From contig JAMWET010000579.1 of the NCBI GenBank assembly GCA_024036415.1, forward strand, positions 253,501 through 317,500: a stretch of DNA of 64,000 nt, given 5' to 3'. Under the pieces are notes generated by a model. That model saw nothing but the letters and a program-made list of their open reading frames with translations, searched no databases and was not told the origin of the DNA. The translations under genes were made by a program, and so were the position numbers. The DNA comes from Prochilodus magdalenae. Lineage: Eukaryota; Chordata; Actinopteri; Characiformes; Prochilodontidae. Of the stretch, positions 1 through 10,790 are shown one piece after another. How positions within the stretch are numbered: position 1 is the first letter of the stretch; the number at the start of each line of letters is the position of its first letter.

Positions 1-1520
1 TATGACTATACGCTTCCATGCACCTGCAAATTTGGCTACTTGCTTCACACTATGGTATTTGGCACGCCCAATTGCAGTCACTCCTTTAAGCCAATCATTA
101 AGATCTGCTTTGGGGTCATTTTCCACACATGGAACGAGACATGCACTGCACGGTAGCTCCTCTACTCAATCCATGAATCCCATCACTCACATGACTCCCC
201 ATCATCCCTGTGTAGCATCATTCAATTCACATAAGCTCATTTACCAGGTTAGGACTTCTCTCTAGCACTTGCACATTGTTAACCTCTACAAAGCTTCCTC
301 ATGCTCACACTTTTCTTGTACTGAAAGGGTACCCCAAAAGAACCTTCCACTAAAAGGTGGCTCTTGTATGTCCTTTGTCCAACTTTTTTTTTTTTTTTTT
401 TTAAGATCTATGACATCACCTCCAAGAACCCAGCCTAGGCTCCCATACTTTAAGAGTGTAGTGCATCCCTAAAAACGATGGTTCCACAGTGTTTGTCGAC
501 TTACTGTTGACTGTTGGCCTTGTGAGCTCAAATGGGCTCCATCAATGGCATTGCTCAGAAGAACCCAAACAAATAAAAGGTTCCACAGTGCTTCTTATCT
601 TGACTGTATAATTCTAAGGAAAGCCATAAATTGATATTGGGTTCTTCAAAACCCTTTAGAACCTTGCACTGAAAGTCTCAAGACAAGACGTTTTTGGTCT
701 AATCAGTCATTGGCCTGGTACAAAACTGTGGTCCGTCCCGGACTCCTTGAGGACCAGCTTGAGAAGCACAGCCTTGGGAATTGTAGAATTTACTTAATAC
801 CAATACTAGAACTACATAATTCACTGACTGAAATGGTGGAGGCAGTCTGAGCCGTCTCTGACATTTCGAGGCACTACAATACAGGATTTCATAAACTCGT
901 TTGGTAGAGAATGATGGCATTGCCTTACCTGTAACGCTCATATCCAGAGCTCAGTCAAAGCATGCAAAATTATATTATCAGGTCTCATATTTGATACCAA
1001 CACAGAGAAGTCCCTTTACCGATGGGGAGCGCATATAAACCAGCCACGCCAGTTAAAAGCTAAACCTAGTGACACCACAGTCTCAAATGAAATCAGCATG
1101 AAGCAGTCCAGGACGACATAAAAAGGAAGACTTGAATTGCTCTTGTGCCCAAGCTAAATAGTGATCCTCTCCAACGAATGCTCTTGTATTATGGTTTAAT
1201 AAAAGCTTTATGAATCTGAAAATTGCCTTTATACAAACTGCACTTATCGCAGTTGCCTTAATGTCCACTGAGATGCCATTCAAGTTTTCCCTTGATAAAA
1301 AAAAAAAAGAGTAGGCCAGAAAAAAAGCAATGAGACTGCCAAAGTAAGTACAGCAGCTATTATCAATTGACTCGACTCCACTGTGTGTTCGGTGGCTAAT
1401 TATGCTAAGCAGGAAAAATTGTTGCCTCGCAAACAAAGAGAAGCAGCTTGGACGTTTTTTCTTTTTGATTGGTCCATGATAGGTCTTTTGGGAGTGGAGT
1501 CAAGAGACCGTTGTCGGACA
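1..1520. other. Left-edge intronic DNA, no gene seen
   Basis: No exon recognised. A degenerate MITE piece lies at about 340-690, with AAGGTTCC/GGTTCTTC words and the TTAAGAGTGTAG end shared with 6100-6180. On the minus strand a donor-like TACAG/GTAAGG stands at about 927, but no acceptable exon precedes it. Confidence 0.6.
340..690. repeat. Degenerate 'AAGGTTCTT' type MITE relic
   Basis: The segment has repeated words such as GGTTCCACAGTG, TTCTTCAAAACCC and TTTAGAACCTT, and the end motif TTAAGAGTGTAG near 451. The same end motif and word set recur at 5557-6180. They resemble the very common fish MITE whose termini read CACTCTTAAAAATAAAGGTTC. Boundaries are approximate. Confidence 0.45.
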
Positions 1521-1529
1521 GCCACTTAC

Positions 1530-1605
1530 CTGCGCCGAAGGAACGCTCAATTCCCGAGAAAAATTCCTCATTTTCTTCAGCGAGATAGGTTCTCAGAGAA
1601 CCCAT
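1530..1605 (-). CDS. Possible unassigned first coding exon (25 codons, strong ATG and donor)
   Basis: On the minus strand an ATG at 1605 in good context (G at -3, G at +4) opens 25 codons, M-G-S-L-R-T-Y-L-A-E-E-N-E-E-F-F-S-G-I-E and on, ending at a near-perfect donor GCAG/GTAAGTG after 1530 (phase 1). About 110 bp directly upstream (1606-1720) is unusually CpG-rich for this intron. I do not recognise the peptide and it does not match neurexin. It might be the start of a nested gene or an alternative first exon running off the left edge, or chance. Confidence 0.25.
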
Positions 1606-2598
1606 CTCGGTGATCGAGTAAGCAGTTACTGCTCCCAGCGCCGCTGGAATGCATCGCCAGGCCGAATCGGCCGATCTGCCTTAGGAACAGGGCTACGTGG
1701 CGTACTGTACATGCTTCTCAAGTGTGGAGAAAAAGCCAGTGGTGCACCAACACCTACCTTCAAGACATTCAGTCATGCTTATAAGTTTCTGCACGCTATT
1801 CAGCAACCCACTTACAAGAGCTTAGGGAATCTACATTCAAGCGCTCAGCGAAGTGACCACAAAGCAATCAGCTAGGAGCCGTATAGGCCGGGTATGTAAG
1901 GGACAAAAAGGGAGATTAGGTACCTTTACTTTTACCTACACAATTTGATGAAATGGTTCCATGGAGGAAGCGGAGCCCAGAGAAAAGGGAAAACAAAGGG
2001 AAAGGAGAGAGAGACACTTAATAAGTGAGTCAGGCAAGAAGGGCAAAAAGGAGGATTAGTGACGTGGATGAAAAGCTAGTGATAATGAGAGGGAAATATA
2101 AAAGACTGTACCTCGGTGGGGTAATACTCTTTCCCCAGCACATGCAATAGCACTCCATGTGGAATTAATTAACCATCCTGGTTGCTTAAGCTGACCCACC
2201 TGCCAAAACCTGGCTCTCTCAACTGGCTCGTTCGGATTTGTAGGTGATGTTGTGGTTGACAGAATTGTATTTTTGTGTATATGCATTATCTATATATTGT
2301 AATTACATAGTTATTACTAATAACCCATACTTGTAAAACCACAAGACTACTACGGGCACGATTTCTGATGGAATGTATGGCACAATCCAAAAACGCAACA
2401 CTTCCTCGCTTTGGGCGGAGCTATTAAAAGCACAGCTTAGCGGTGAAGCCATGCTTTCTAGCTCCATTCAGGTTCCCTTTCAACCATGGCAAACGCAGCC
2501 CCCAACACAGCGTGAGTGAGAAGCAGCTAGAGCTTTAGGCTGAAAGCAGGAATGAAGGAATGAGGTGGGGATGAGTGAAAAAGAAAGAGAGGACATAC

Positions 2599-2628
2599 CT
2601 TGGTCGCCCATCATCAGGTGCGCCAGAC
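2599..2628 (-). CDS. nrxn1: Neurexin-1 alpha SS1 microexon (30 nt)
   Basis: On the minus strand the acceptor CTCTTGTTTCCCTTAAAG is followed by 30 nt and the donor GTATGTCC. In phase 1 the exon reads G-L-A-H-L-M-M-G-D-Q and ends with the first base of the next codon. This is the segment G-L-A-H-L-M-M-G-D-Q-G that I know as part of the SS1 insert of neurexin-1 alpha in vertebrates. It joins directly in frame to the 18-nt exon at 7445-7462. The next exon, which would start the second LNS domain, is not recognised in the remaining 2.6 kb and probably lies beyond the left edge. A further SS1 cassette exon known in mammals (I-K-F-G-L-Q-C type) was looked for in the large intron and not found by eye. 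Confidence 0.94.
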
Positions 2629-3210
2629 CTTTAAGGGAAACAAGAGTTACAGTCAGAATAGAACACAGAAACACCAGGGAAGCTTCTACTATACGGCCAC
2701 ACAGGCATCTCTCGTTCTCAGCATGCCTGTGCTTCCGACTGGGTTAGGATGTAGGGCAGGGGGCGTATGGGGCATGGAACCAAGAGAGAACAGGAAAAGG
2801 TAGGGGACAGGAACTCTGATGTCTGATTTAACTCATTTAATTTTCCAGAGAGATGAAATATTTCAACAAGGACACTAACACACTAACAATGGGTGTGTAT
2901 ATATAACACACACATTATATATACACGCATACAAGAACAAACACACTGGAACACATCTTCAAGGACACCTCATCTAATCCAACCTACCTCCCCCATAATC
3001 CGTTGCTTTTCCACCCATGATTTACAGTGCAAACAGAGACAGATGGAGCTAAACACGGCCATATTTTCCTGAACATCTTTGGCAACAACACCATATACAG
3101 CCCCATCATTTTCTTCTCCACTGCGCAAAAGAGTAAGTACCTTTGCGTGGATGGACGTGGAAACATCATGTCTTATAAATGTTACATATATGCATGTATG
3201 TACTTATGTA

Positions 3211-3221
3211 GATAGATAGAC

Positions 3222-3265
<44 letters not shown>

Positions 3266-3270
3266 CGATC
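3211..3270 (+). repeat. (GATA)n microsatellite
   Basis: About 14 GATA units with one GACA interruption, ending in GATCGATC. Simple tandem repeat in an nrxn1 intron. Confidence 0.95.
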
Positions 3271-3333
3271 ATTCACTGAACCAACCGCTTGCCAAATCGT
3301 TCAGTTTAACATGACCCCATGAGCTACCATTTA

Positions 3334-3866
3334 CAGGGGTTGGACAATGAAACTGAAACACCTGGTTTTAGACCACAGTCATTTATTAGTATGGTGTAGG
3401 GCCTCCTTTTGCGGCCAATACAGCGTCAGTTGGTCTTGGGAATGACATATACTGCCTCCTGCACAGTGGTCAGAGGGATTTTAAGCCATTCTTCTTGCAG
3501 GATAGTGGACAGGTCACTACGTGATGCTGGTGGAGGTTCGTCCTTCTTGTTGGTATGCTGACATTACCCTGGATACCGTGGCTCTTGATACATCACAAAG
3601 ACTTGCTGTCTTGGTCACAGATGCGCCAGCAAGACGTGCACCAGCAGTTTGTCCTCTTTTGAACTCTGGTATGTCACCCATAATGCTGTGTGCATTGCAG
3701 TACTTTGAGCAGTACTGTGCTCTTACCTGCTAACTGAACCTTCACACTCTGCTCTTACTGGTGCAATGTGCAGTTAATGAAGATTGGCCACCAGGCTGGT
3801 CCAATTTAGCCATGAGACCTCCCACACTAAAATGACAGGTGTTTCAGTTTCATTGTCCAACCCCTG
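3334..3866 (-). mobile_element. Internally deleted Tc1/mariner element, copy 1
   Basis: A 533-bp element with near-perfect inverted ends (CAGGGGTTGGACAATGAAAC and its reverse complement) flanked by TA target duplications at 3332-3333 and 3867-3868. On the minus strand it keeps an ATG frame (3681-3517, 54 codons) for the N-terminal helix-turn-helix of a Tc1-like transposase, followed by the C-terminal remnant (G-G-P-T-P-Y near the end). The whole DDE catalytic middle is gone. A second copy lies at 36083-36613 in the opposite orientation. Confidence 0.88.
3517..3681 (-). CDS. Truncated Tc1 transposase: DNA-binding HTH only (54 aa)
   Basis: Starting at the ATG at 3681, the frame reads M-G-D-I-P-E-F-K-R-G-Q-T, then A-S-V-T-K-T-A-S-L-C-D-V-S-R-A-T-V-S-R-V-M, the pattern of the first helix-turn-helix of the paired-type DNA-binding domain of Tc1/mariner transposases. 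It stops after 54 residues, before any catalytic aspartate. If made, it could bind the element's ends but could not transpose. Expression is unknown. Confidence 0.6.
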   Translation of the reverse strand: MGDIPEFKRGQTAGARLAGASVTKTASLCDVSRATVSRVMSAYQQEGRTSTSIT

Positions 3867-4015
3867 TATATCTATAATTACAAATCTAATGTTGGTTTTT
3901 AATAAAATCTTTAATTTTGTAGAAAGCGGTTAACAATACTCACCTCTTCAAAACGAAACTGCATCATCTTCATTATGCCCATTTAAACATTTCTAGACTA
4001 ACTGTCCTCACTGAG

Positions 4016-4382
4016 CACTCGATTAGGTACACCTCCTACACATACATCTACATTCCTTGTCTATTTCATTAGCTCCACTTACCATAGTGAACCAAGGTGA
4101 ACCAATGAGGTAGAAGAGTCTAATAGTACAGTGGACAGTGAGTGGACACAGGGTTTAAAACCTCCTACCATATGTGCACACTACCATATCACCACCATGT
4201 CAGTGTCACTGCAGTGCTGAGAAAAAATCACCAACCACATAATGCCTGCTCTGTGGGGGTCCTGAGCATTAAAAAAAGGGGGCTACAGTCTGTAATGGTA
4301 GCACTACAAAATGCGTCTAAATGGTCAATGAAGCTGAGAAAATGGACAGAATTCACCAAATAGTTACCTAATAAAGTGCTTA
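4016..4382. repeat. Fold-back repeat family 'F', half copy
   Basis: Contains the family words GTGGACAGTGAGTGGACA, TGTCAGTGTCACTGCAGTGC, CCTGCTCTGTGGGGGTCCTGA and the end TACCTAATAAAGTG. The same order of words is seen at 46640-47275. Here only the right half remains. It is a non-coding, palindromic, non-autonomous repeat common in ostariophysan fish. Confidence 0.7.
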
Positions 4383-5556
4383 GCATGTGTAAAGGGGGCT
4401 CCAATCAATTACAGTTAGAACCACGGAACAAGTGTTTGGATACACTCAGCTAAATGTACACTACCAGGCGATTTGGAATCATCCGCCATACTAGTGTTTT
4501 GCATATAGTTATAACTTATTCAGATTTAATGCAGATTCAAACATTACCAAATATTCACCACATGGTATTTTACCCACATCTTTGAACGTCAACTTATTGG
4601 GTATATAGATCATATATCACGTTTTTCATAGAATTGTCTATTTACTCGCCTTGAAATTTGATCGCTATGTCTGAAATATGAGGCATCCTTTGATTATACA
4701 ACTAAAATGAATACTAAATTTTTGATTTTGTATAGTTTAATCGTTTTGGAGTCTCCTATAGCTCTGTTTCTCATTCTGGACGCAGCTAAAGGGGCTCTAA
4801 TTCTAATTTACAGCAGGGTCCCACTATTACTGGAAACATGAAGATGAAGTTGCGCAAGATTAGCACACGTTAATCATTTTATACACTTGCTTGCAACCAG
4901 ATTGGATTTGTACTTTACTGAAAACACAGATTCTAATATTTCTGATAGAAATGCTTGAGTTGAAATAATTAAAAATTCTATTTACACTATGTAAACAGTT
5001 AAGCTGAAGCCTATGCATGAGCTTATTTGGGGAAACACTATGTTGGTTCCTCATTAAAACTGCTTCTACAAATATGTGACTGTTGGTGGGCCAAACTTTG
5101 GCCTGTTACTGTATTCCGACACACCAATATAGTCAATTCCAGTATAGGTCTTCCACAATCCCCCATGCTGACCTACGTTAGAGGCTGAATTCAGTCACAT
5201 GGTGCTAATCAGTGGAGAATGAGTACTGCACAGAGAAACCTTGATATTAAAGCTGATATTAAAGCGCTCTTGTTACAAAACAGGCTAGCAGAAAACATAG
5301 CCTTTTCCAATGTGCGCTTTTAGCCTGGTACCTGCTTTATTCCAGGATGATGGATAGTGAAGAGCACATCTGACATTAAACTGGAATGGGTATCATGCAG
5401 AAGGATGATTTACCTTTTCAACCTTGAAGGAGCATTCCACTTATTCCTTCACTAGAGATTCGGAAGCCAGACTAAAAATGTACCTCCTCTACTTTGAGAG
5501 GGTTTGAGATGACCATGCTTTCTTCTCAACTACACCTGATGAGTTCACTCTTCAAA

Positions 5557-6180
5557 TAATAAAAGTGGCCCAGCAGGTTCTTTGAAGTGAAGCCACAGAA
5601 GAACAAGAACCTTTCGATGGCTGGTTCTTCGAGAAACCACTTGTGTAAAGGAGATGTGCAAGTGTGCCCACATAATGTGAAGACGCTACGCCAATTGATC
5701 TATCCATGTTCCTCCCACAAATGTGCTCTTTTGTGGGAAGAAAGGTCGGCCAAGCTTTACAGAGTGCTGGCAAAAGTCCCAGTCGACAAGCACGGCTGTG
5801 GAAGGATCTGGATGCTGTAGCATCAGGATGCATCGGAATGCTTTAGCCTTCTGGCTATTAGCGGTACATGATCATCTGCATCTCTACTCGCACCTGAGGC
5901 TGGTTTGAGTGCCTCTTTGAATTTATGCCTGTTCACTTTTGATGGGATCAACCAAGATCTTGCATGCCAGGTCTGCACATGCCCAAAGCCTGGCTTGGTT
6001 ACTCAATGTTTTGGTTAAATGGGACTGCTGCTGGTTTTCGGCAAGCATATCCAACAGGTGCACATTTGAAGGTAGAGCACAGGCAGGTCAAGGGAAAGGT
6101 TTTCAAAGAACCATACATCCAAGTCTAGAACCATTGACCTTTATGTTTAAGAGTGTAGAATCCCTACCAAAGTAGGAACT
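5557..6180. repeat. Degenerate 'AAGGTTCTT' type MITE relic
   Basis: Contains GGTTCTTTGAAG, AACCTTTCG, GGTTCTTCGAG and, at the right end, AAAGAACCATACATC, TAGAACCATTG and TTTAAGAGTGTAG. The termini resemble those at 340-690. The interior shows no gene. Confidence 0.45.
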
Positions 6181-6496
6181 GTTCACTCCTGTACTATCCT
6201 CCGTTGACTACATCTAACAGCCAGGACTTTCATTCTGATGGTTCACTTTGGTTTACAGGCATTCACCTGACTTCATCACTCCAAATCATAATGCTCCTTA
6301 TAGCTCTTGCCCCTTTTTGGAAATGAGCTGAATTTGACATCACCAGGACCATTTCGACAAGCAGGTAATATAAGACAGCCCTGGAGGGTTGAATAAAGTC
6401 CAGGGTCAATTTTGCCTTAACCCCACTGCCATCAATACACTACAGCCACTTTTGTACTGCACTGTATTGACTTGTATTCCATTAGGCATAACTGGT

Positions 6497-6553
6497 ACTA
6501 AGTGCTATTGTTGGTATCTACTCCAGTGAGTAGATACCAACACTGCAGCTTAG
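6497..6553. repeat. Short perfect hairpin
   Basis: GTTGGTATCTACTC (6510-6523), loop CAGT, then its exact reverse complement (6528-6541). Similarity of the arms continues imperfectly outward to ACTAAG on both sides. It could be a tiny fold-back relic. No function assigned. Confidence 0.75.
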
Positions 6554-6819
6554 TGATTGGTCAGAGAGAATCGCCACTATAGCCTCATTTCCACCCTATA
6601 TGCAAATGATAGCTAGCAGGTTAGTGGACCCTCTTGCGTAACCTCTGGGCAACCAGAATCACTTTGGGCATCACTTTGACGTCCAGCTACATCGAGAGGG
6701 TACATCTAGAGAGAAAAACAGTAGCTGGAACGCAAAGTGGGTCCATGTGGTGCCCCTTAAACCTGGACAGTGGCTTATCCTGCTTATTCAACTGATTTCC
6801 ACTGAAATCAAGGGAATTA

Positions 6820-7320
6820 ATAAGGAGTTTTCCCGACCTCCTTCCTTTGCTACAGTAAGAGTCTCTAGTCTTCTGGGATGATGGGCCATTTGTTGTGAGG
6901 ATTTGGTCACATTCAACCACAAGAGCATTAGTGAGATCAGGTACTGATGTGGGAGGATTGCTTTTGGAACACCACTCCAAATATTTCAAGGATATCGAAT
7001 GGAGCTTCATTACTACAGAAAGCCCAGTTTCATTGCTCCATAGCTCACTACAGGGCTTTGTAGACCTCTAGTTGACACTTGGCCATCAGTGTAGGGATCT
7101 TAAGCTCATGTTAGGCTGCTCCACAACGTCCTGGTCTATTGGCAATGCTTCTTCTTTGGAGAAAGCCATGTACGACCAAAATGTCTGTGGTCAGCGAGGA
7201 GTTCACATTGAAGTATTGAAATTCACCAATTTGTGTCTGACCAAAAATGTCCACAAGATCTCAAATTCAGCTATGGGTACAATCTCCAGACCAGTCCTGA
7301 AGATTAATGGCATGGGATGA
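6820..7320 (-). mobile_element. Decayed Tc1-like transposon relic (antisense)
   Basis: The plus strand shows, in order, the reverse-strand landmarks of a common fish Tc1 element: CACAAGAGCATTAGTGAGATCAG, then CTTGGCCATCAGTGTAGGGATCTTA and GCTGCTCC. The reading frames are broken throughout, so the transposase is dead. Boundaries are approximate; part of the same element may begin near 6240. Confidence 0.5.
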
Positions 7321-7444
7321 AATACCTACCGTTCAACTTATGGCAGTCAGGCAGTCATGGCACATGTAATAACAGTGATAACCACATTAGGGGTCAAGGT
7401 TAAGCCAGTCAAAGAGCAATTAAGGAAAAAAGTGAGTTACCCAC

Positions 7445-7462
7445 CTTTGGCGTGGTTGTCTT
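7445..7462 (-). CDS. nrxn1: Neurexin-1 alpha SS1 microexon (18 nt)
   Basis: Read on the minus strand, a long pyrimidine tract (CTTTCTCTCTCCCTGCCCC) ends in GCTCGCAG, then comes 18 nt, then the donor GTGGGTAAC. In phase 1 the exon continues the previous exon's last base as GAA GAC AAC CAC GCC AAA G, giving E-D-N-H-A-K. It fits the E-D-N-N-V-E segment that follows EGF1 in vertebrate neurexin-1 alpha. It lies about 27 kb downstream of the first coding exon. Its length is a multiple of three, so skipping keeps the frame, as expected of splice site SS1. It is too short for ORF-based detection; the call rests on phase, flanking splice sites and order. Confidence 0.9.
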
Positions 7463-8428
7463 CTGCGAGCACGGATGGGGCAGGGAGAGAGAAAGGAAGA
7501 CATTAATTAAGCAGCATGCAGACCAGTACTTGCCTTTGCATGTTACCATGCAAGGCGTCAAACATCACATGCAAGTGCTGTAGTGCCCGGAAAGGCTCAT
7601 GGTGCTGTACCTACACACAGTGTTTGTTTGAGCTGTATCTGAAACCCATAGGCAAGTGGCAAGCGAGTCGCTTCTGGAGTACATCAGCCACCCAAAACAG
7701 TCTATCACTCAGCAGGTTCATAGATGCCACCCTGTCTACCACCAGCATCAAGTATGGATCATCTCAATGAGCATTTACTGTGTAGCTGTAAATATAAAGT
7801 ACTATGTCTATGGGGCTGTAACTGCACATCTACACATACATGGTTGATGGACAACATCACTTAAAATGCATCACATGGATACGCATTCTAGCAGTGGTCA
7901 GAAACTATTTTGTTCCACCACATTGTGCCTGGAAAAACAACCAAAATCCCATGATTTGTATTCCGACGGGACTAACTCTACCAGATGAGCTTGGTGGAAA
8001 ACAGTAGGTAATTCGGAGAAAGGAGAAAAACATTGACGTGGCTGATCACAGAGAAGAGGCTATAAAAGTGGAAACTACCTTGTAAAACTAATCCCATCTG
8101 AATAGGGCCTACGGGACCTGGGTAGTAACAAAATACGATGGGCCCTGATGAGGGTTTGTTGTCTCCGCAAATGGCACAGCAACAGCCAAACTGACCAGAA
8201 GGCTGTGTCTCGGGAATGTGTGACAAATATCAGAAGCTTTGTCCTCTGCTTTCTCATGTAGGGTGAGCAGTTCCAAATGCAGCCTGAACTGGACTACAGA
8301 CACGTTCTAGCTTGAGCCAAATCACTAAAGAGAATCTCACCCTTATAGCCCACCCTTTTAGTGAGCACCAAAGAATATCCATCACCTCGAGTCGGCTGGT
8401 CGTCAGAGCTTTAGGATATATGTTTATG

Positions 8429-9100
8429 CACTCATCTTCAAAAAAACAGATGCACAAATAGCTGCACCCAGAAGGAATCAACCAACGGGAATGAAACCTG
8501 GTGGGCGAGTATGACATCATGAGACATGTTAATGATTCAAGTTTTACGTTTAGCCGAGCTTGTGATGTAAGCAAGGACTAAGCTTACTGTTGTACCTGAC
8601 TGACTGATTCAATGGGCTGTGATGCACTCCATGAGTCATTCTGTTAAAGTCAGCACCACTGGCAGACAACGTCACCAGTTGTCATACCAAACTGTCATGG
8701 TGTAAGGGTGGTGGAGGGTCATCTTCAGTGACGGGTCCCACATTTGTCTTGGTTAAGATGACCAACAAATGTGCTGTGGGGAGGCACCGCGGTCACAACT
8801 GTTTGCTGTGACACGTCACACATCCAGAAGGCCTGAGGCCACACCATCTCCACCGCAAAATCTGCAGGAACTGTGTGAGAATATTCAAGCTGCATGGGAT
8901 AGATAATCACAGGACACCATTAGGAACCTCTACAGCTCAATGCCGATGTCTGGCTGGTTGCATTAGCTAACATGGCCCAACACCATACTGAAAGACACTA
9001 CTTCTGTATGTGTAGCTCAAGAAATATTCCCCATATCAGTCTAACTGTATGATCATATATCGTTCCCTCCTTCTGGGTGCAGCTATTCTTTTGACGATAC
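8429..9100 (+). mobile_element. Tc1-like family 'T', copy A (degenerate)
   Basis: The left end has CACTCATC and AAATAGCTGCACCCAGAAGG (8429-8475). The right end has the inverted CCTTCTGGGTGCAGCTATTC (9069-9088). Near the right end the plus strand encodes the C-terminal tail of a Tc1-like transposase (I-R-N-L-Y-S-S pattern with disrupted P-T-P-Y). The interior is shortened and frame-broken. Confidence 0.7.
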
Positions 9101-9903
9101 ACTTGGCCACATGCGTTGGGTGATGTTTGGGGAGACAGTCTTATGTTACATACACAATTGTGCTTCATAAACTGGTGCAGTATTCCTCTTTCCCTCATTC
9201 ACAGACTGTGAATGTTTGAAATTCATTTGGCTAGTCCTGTGAAGTAGGCGTGTACCATCAGGCACGTTTATGATGTGTATATGCACACAGTGCCGACACA
9301 TACACAGTGCATGCCATTAAGCCATAAAAGTGAAGTACTGTCACATTAGCCCACATGATGACGAGTAGTAAATGATGTCATAAAAAGCTATAGGGGCGCA
9401 GAGCTGGTGATGTTTACTTCCACACCACATTCATCTGATTAGTTTTCTCTATCCTCAGTAGGGTCATCAAGCCTAACGGACCCATAACGTCAAGCATATG
9501 ACCATCCCATCACACAGAACAGACAGAAAAACAATAAAACAACAACTGTTATACCATTATAACGCACATTTCTATATTCCCTTCTACATTTAAAAAGATC
9601 CTGATGTTAGAATGTCCCACATCAGTTTTAGGCAGCTGGTCTAGCCTGGCACATCCCTGTGATTTTTATAAAGAACCACATGTAATTAAAATGATGGCAG
9701 ATGATAAAAAAAACTGACTTCCTGGCAAGAGAAATTAGACTGTTCATTCAGCACTGACCTCGCAGAATGACTCAATAGCCCAATTACTGTGCTGAAAGAG
9801 TCTCAATATGTGCTGCTAACAGTAGTTTGGAAAACTGTCCATTCATTATTTAGCCAAAATTTGCTCTTTCTACTAAGGTAGACACCATGATGGACACAAT
9901 GCT

Positions 9904-9932
9904 GAGTATGTGTCCATCATGGACACATACTC
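9904..9932. repeat. Perfect 14-bp inverted repeat with 1-nt centre
   Basis: GAGTATGTGTCCAT, then C, then ATGGACACATACTC. It sits just outside the left end of Tc1-like copy B. Near-cruciform palindrome; no function assigned. Confidence 0.85.
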
Positions 9933-9943
9933 AATGATTGCAG

Positions 9944-10790
9944 CTACACTCATCATTAAAAGAATAGCTGTACCCAGAAGGAAGTGTGGGAGTGCAGTGC
10001 TATTGGGAAGGAAGGTAAAGGTTACCAGGAACAATACATGATGATATATTTAGGCTGATATGGCCAATATTTAGTGAGCTACACATACAGAAGTAATGTC
10101 TCTCGGTATGGCGTTGGGCCGCCATGTTTGCTAACGCAACATGCCAGACGTCTCAACATGGAGTTGTAGAGGTTCCTAATGGTGTCCTGTGGTAATCCGT
10201 CTGATGCAGCTTGAATATTCCCACACAGTTTGGCGGATTGTGTAGTATTGGTGGAGGTGGAGTGACACCAGGCCTTCTGGACATATGACATGTAACAACA
10301 AACCCTTCATCTTGGAGCTGACCACGACACCTCCACAAACAGATCAAATCCACCAAGACAAAGATAAGACACGTCACTGAAAATGACCCGCTGCCATTTG
10401 AGTCACTTCATGACAGTTTGGGATGACACCATTGCAGTCTTCAGTGACGAGTTCCGCTTTTGCCTTGGTAAGGACGACAAATTACCAATGTTTGGATAGC
10501 TTGGTGTCATGCTTCACGTGTCTAGAGGGCCTGGTGTCACTCAGGAACTGTGAGAGAATACTGAAGCTGCATGGGATGAATTATTACAGGACACCATTAG
10601 GCACCTCTACAACTCCATACCGAGACGTCTGGCATGTTGGGTTAGCAAACATGGCGGCCCAACGCCATACTAAGAGACACTACTTCTGTATGTGTATCTT
10701 ACTAAATATGGACCATATCAGTCTAAATGTATCATTTATTCATTTATTATTCCTGGTAACCTTTATCTTCCTTTGCAATCCCATACTGTG
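9944..10790. mobile_element. Tc1-like family 'T', copy B: two C-terminal halves head to head
   Basis: The left end is CACTCATCATTAAAAG plus AATAGCTGTACCCAGAAGG. The left half encodes, on the minus strand, the transposase tail T-I-R-N-L-Y-N-S-M-L-R-R-L-A-C-C-V-S-K-H-G-G-P-T-P-Y in part. The right half (10423-10790) encodes the same tail on the plus strand. The copy is thus an inverted duplication and folds back on itself. The right terminal repeat is missing after about 10788. Confidence 0.72.

Larger units (their letters stand above)
2629..7444 (-). other. nrxn1 intron between the two SS1 microexons
   Basis: A 4.8-kb intron. It contains a GATA microsatellite, a Tc1 deletion derivative (3334-3866), a fold-back half copy (4016-4382), degenerate MITE pieces (5557-6180) and a Tc1-like relic (6820-7320). 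From 4390 to 5550 there is only AT-rich DNA with nothing I recognise. Confidence 0.85.

Noticed and set aside
899..945. Minus-strand donor-like TACAG/GTAAGG with a possible 21-nt exon
   Set aside because: The upstream acceptor is poor and the peptide does not fit neurexin-1.
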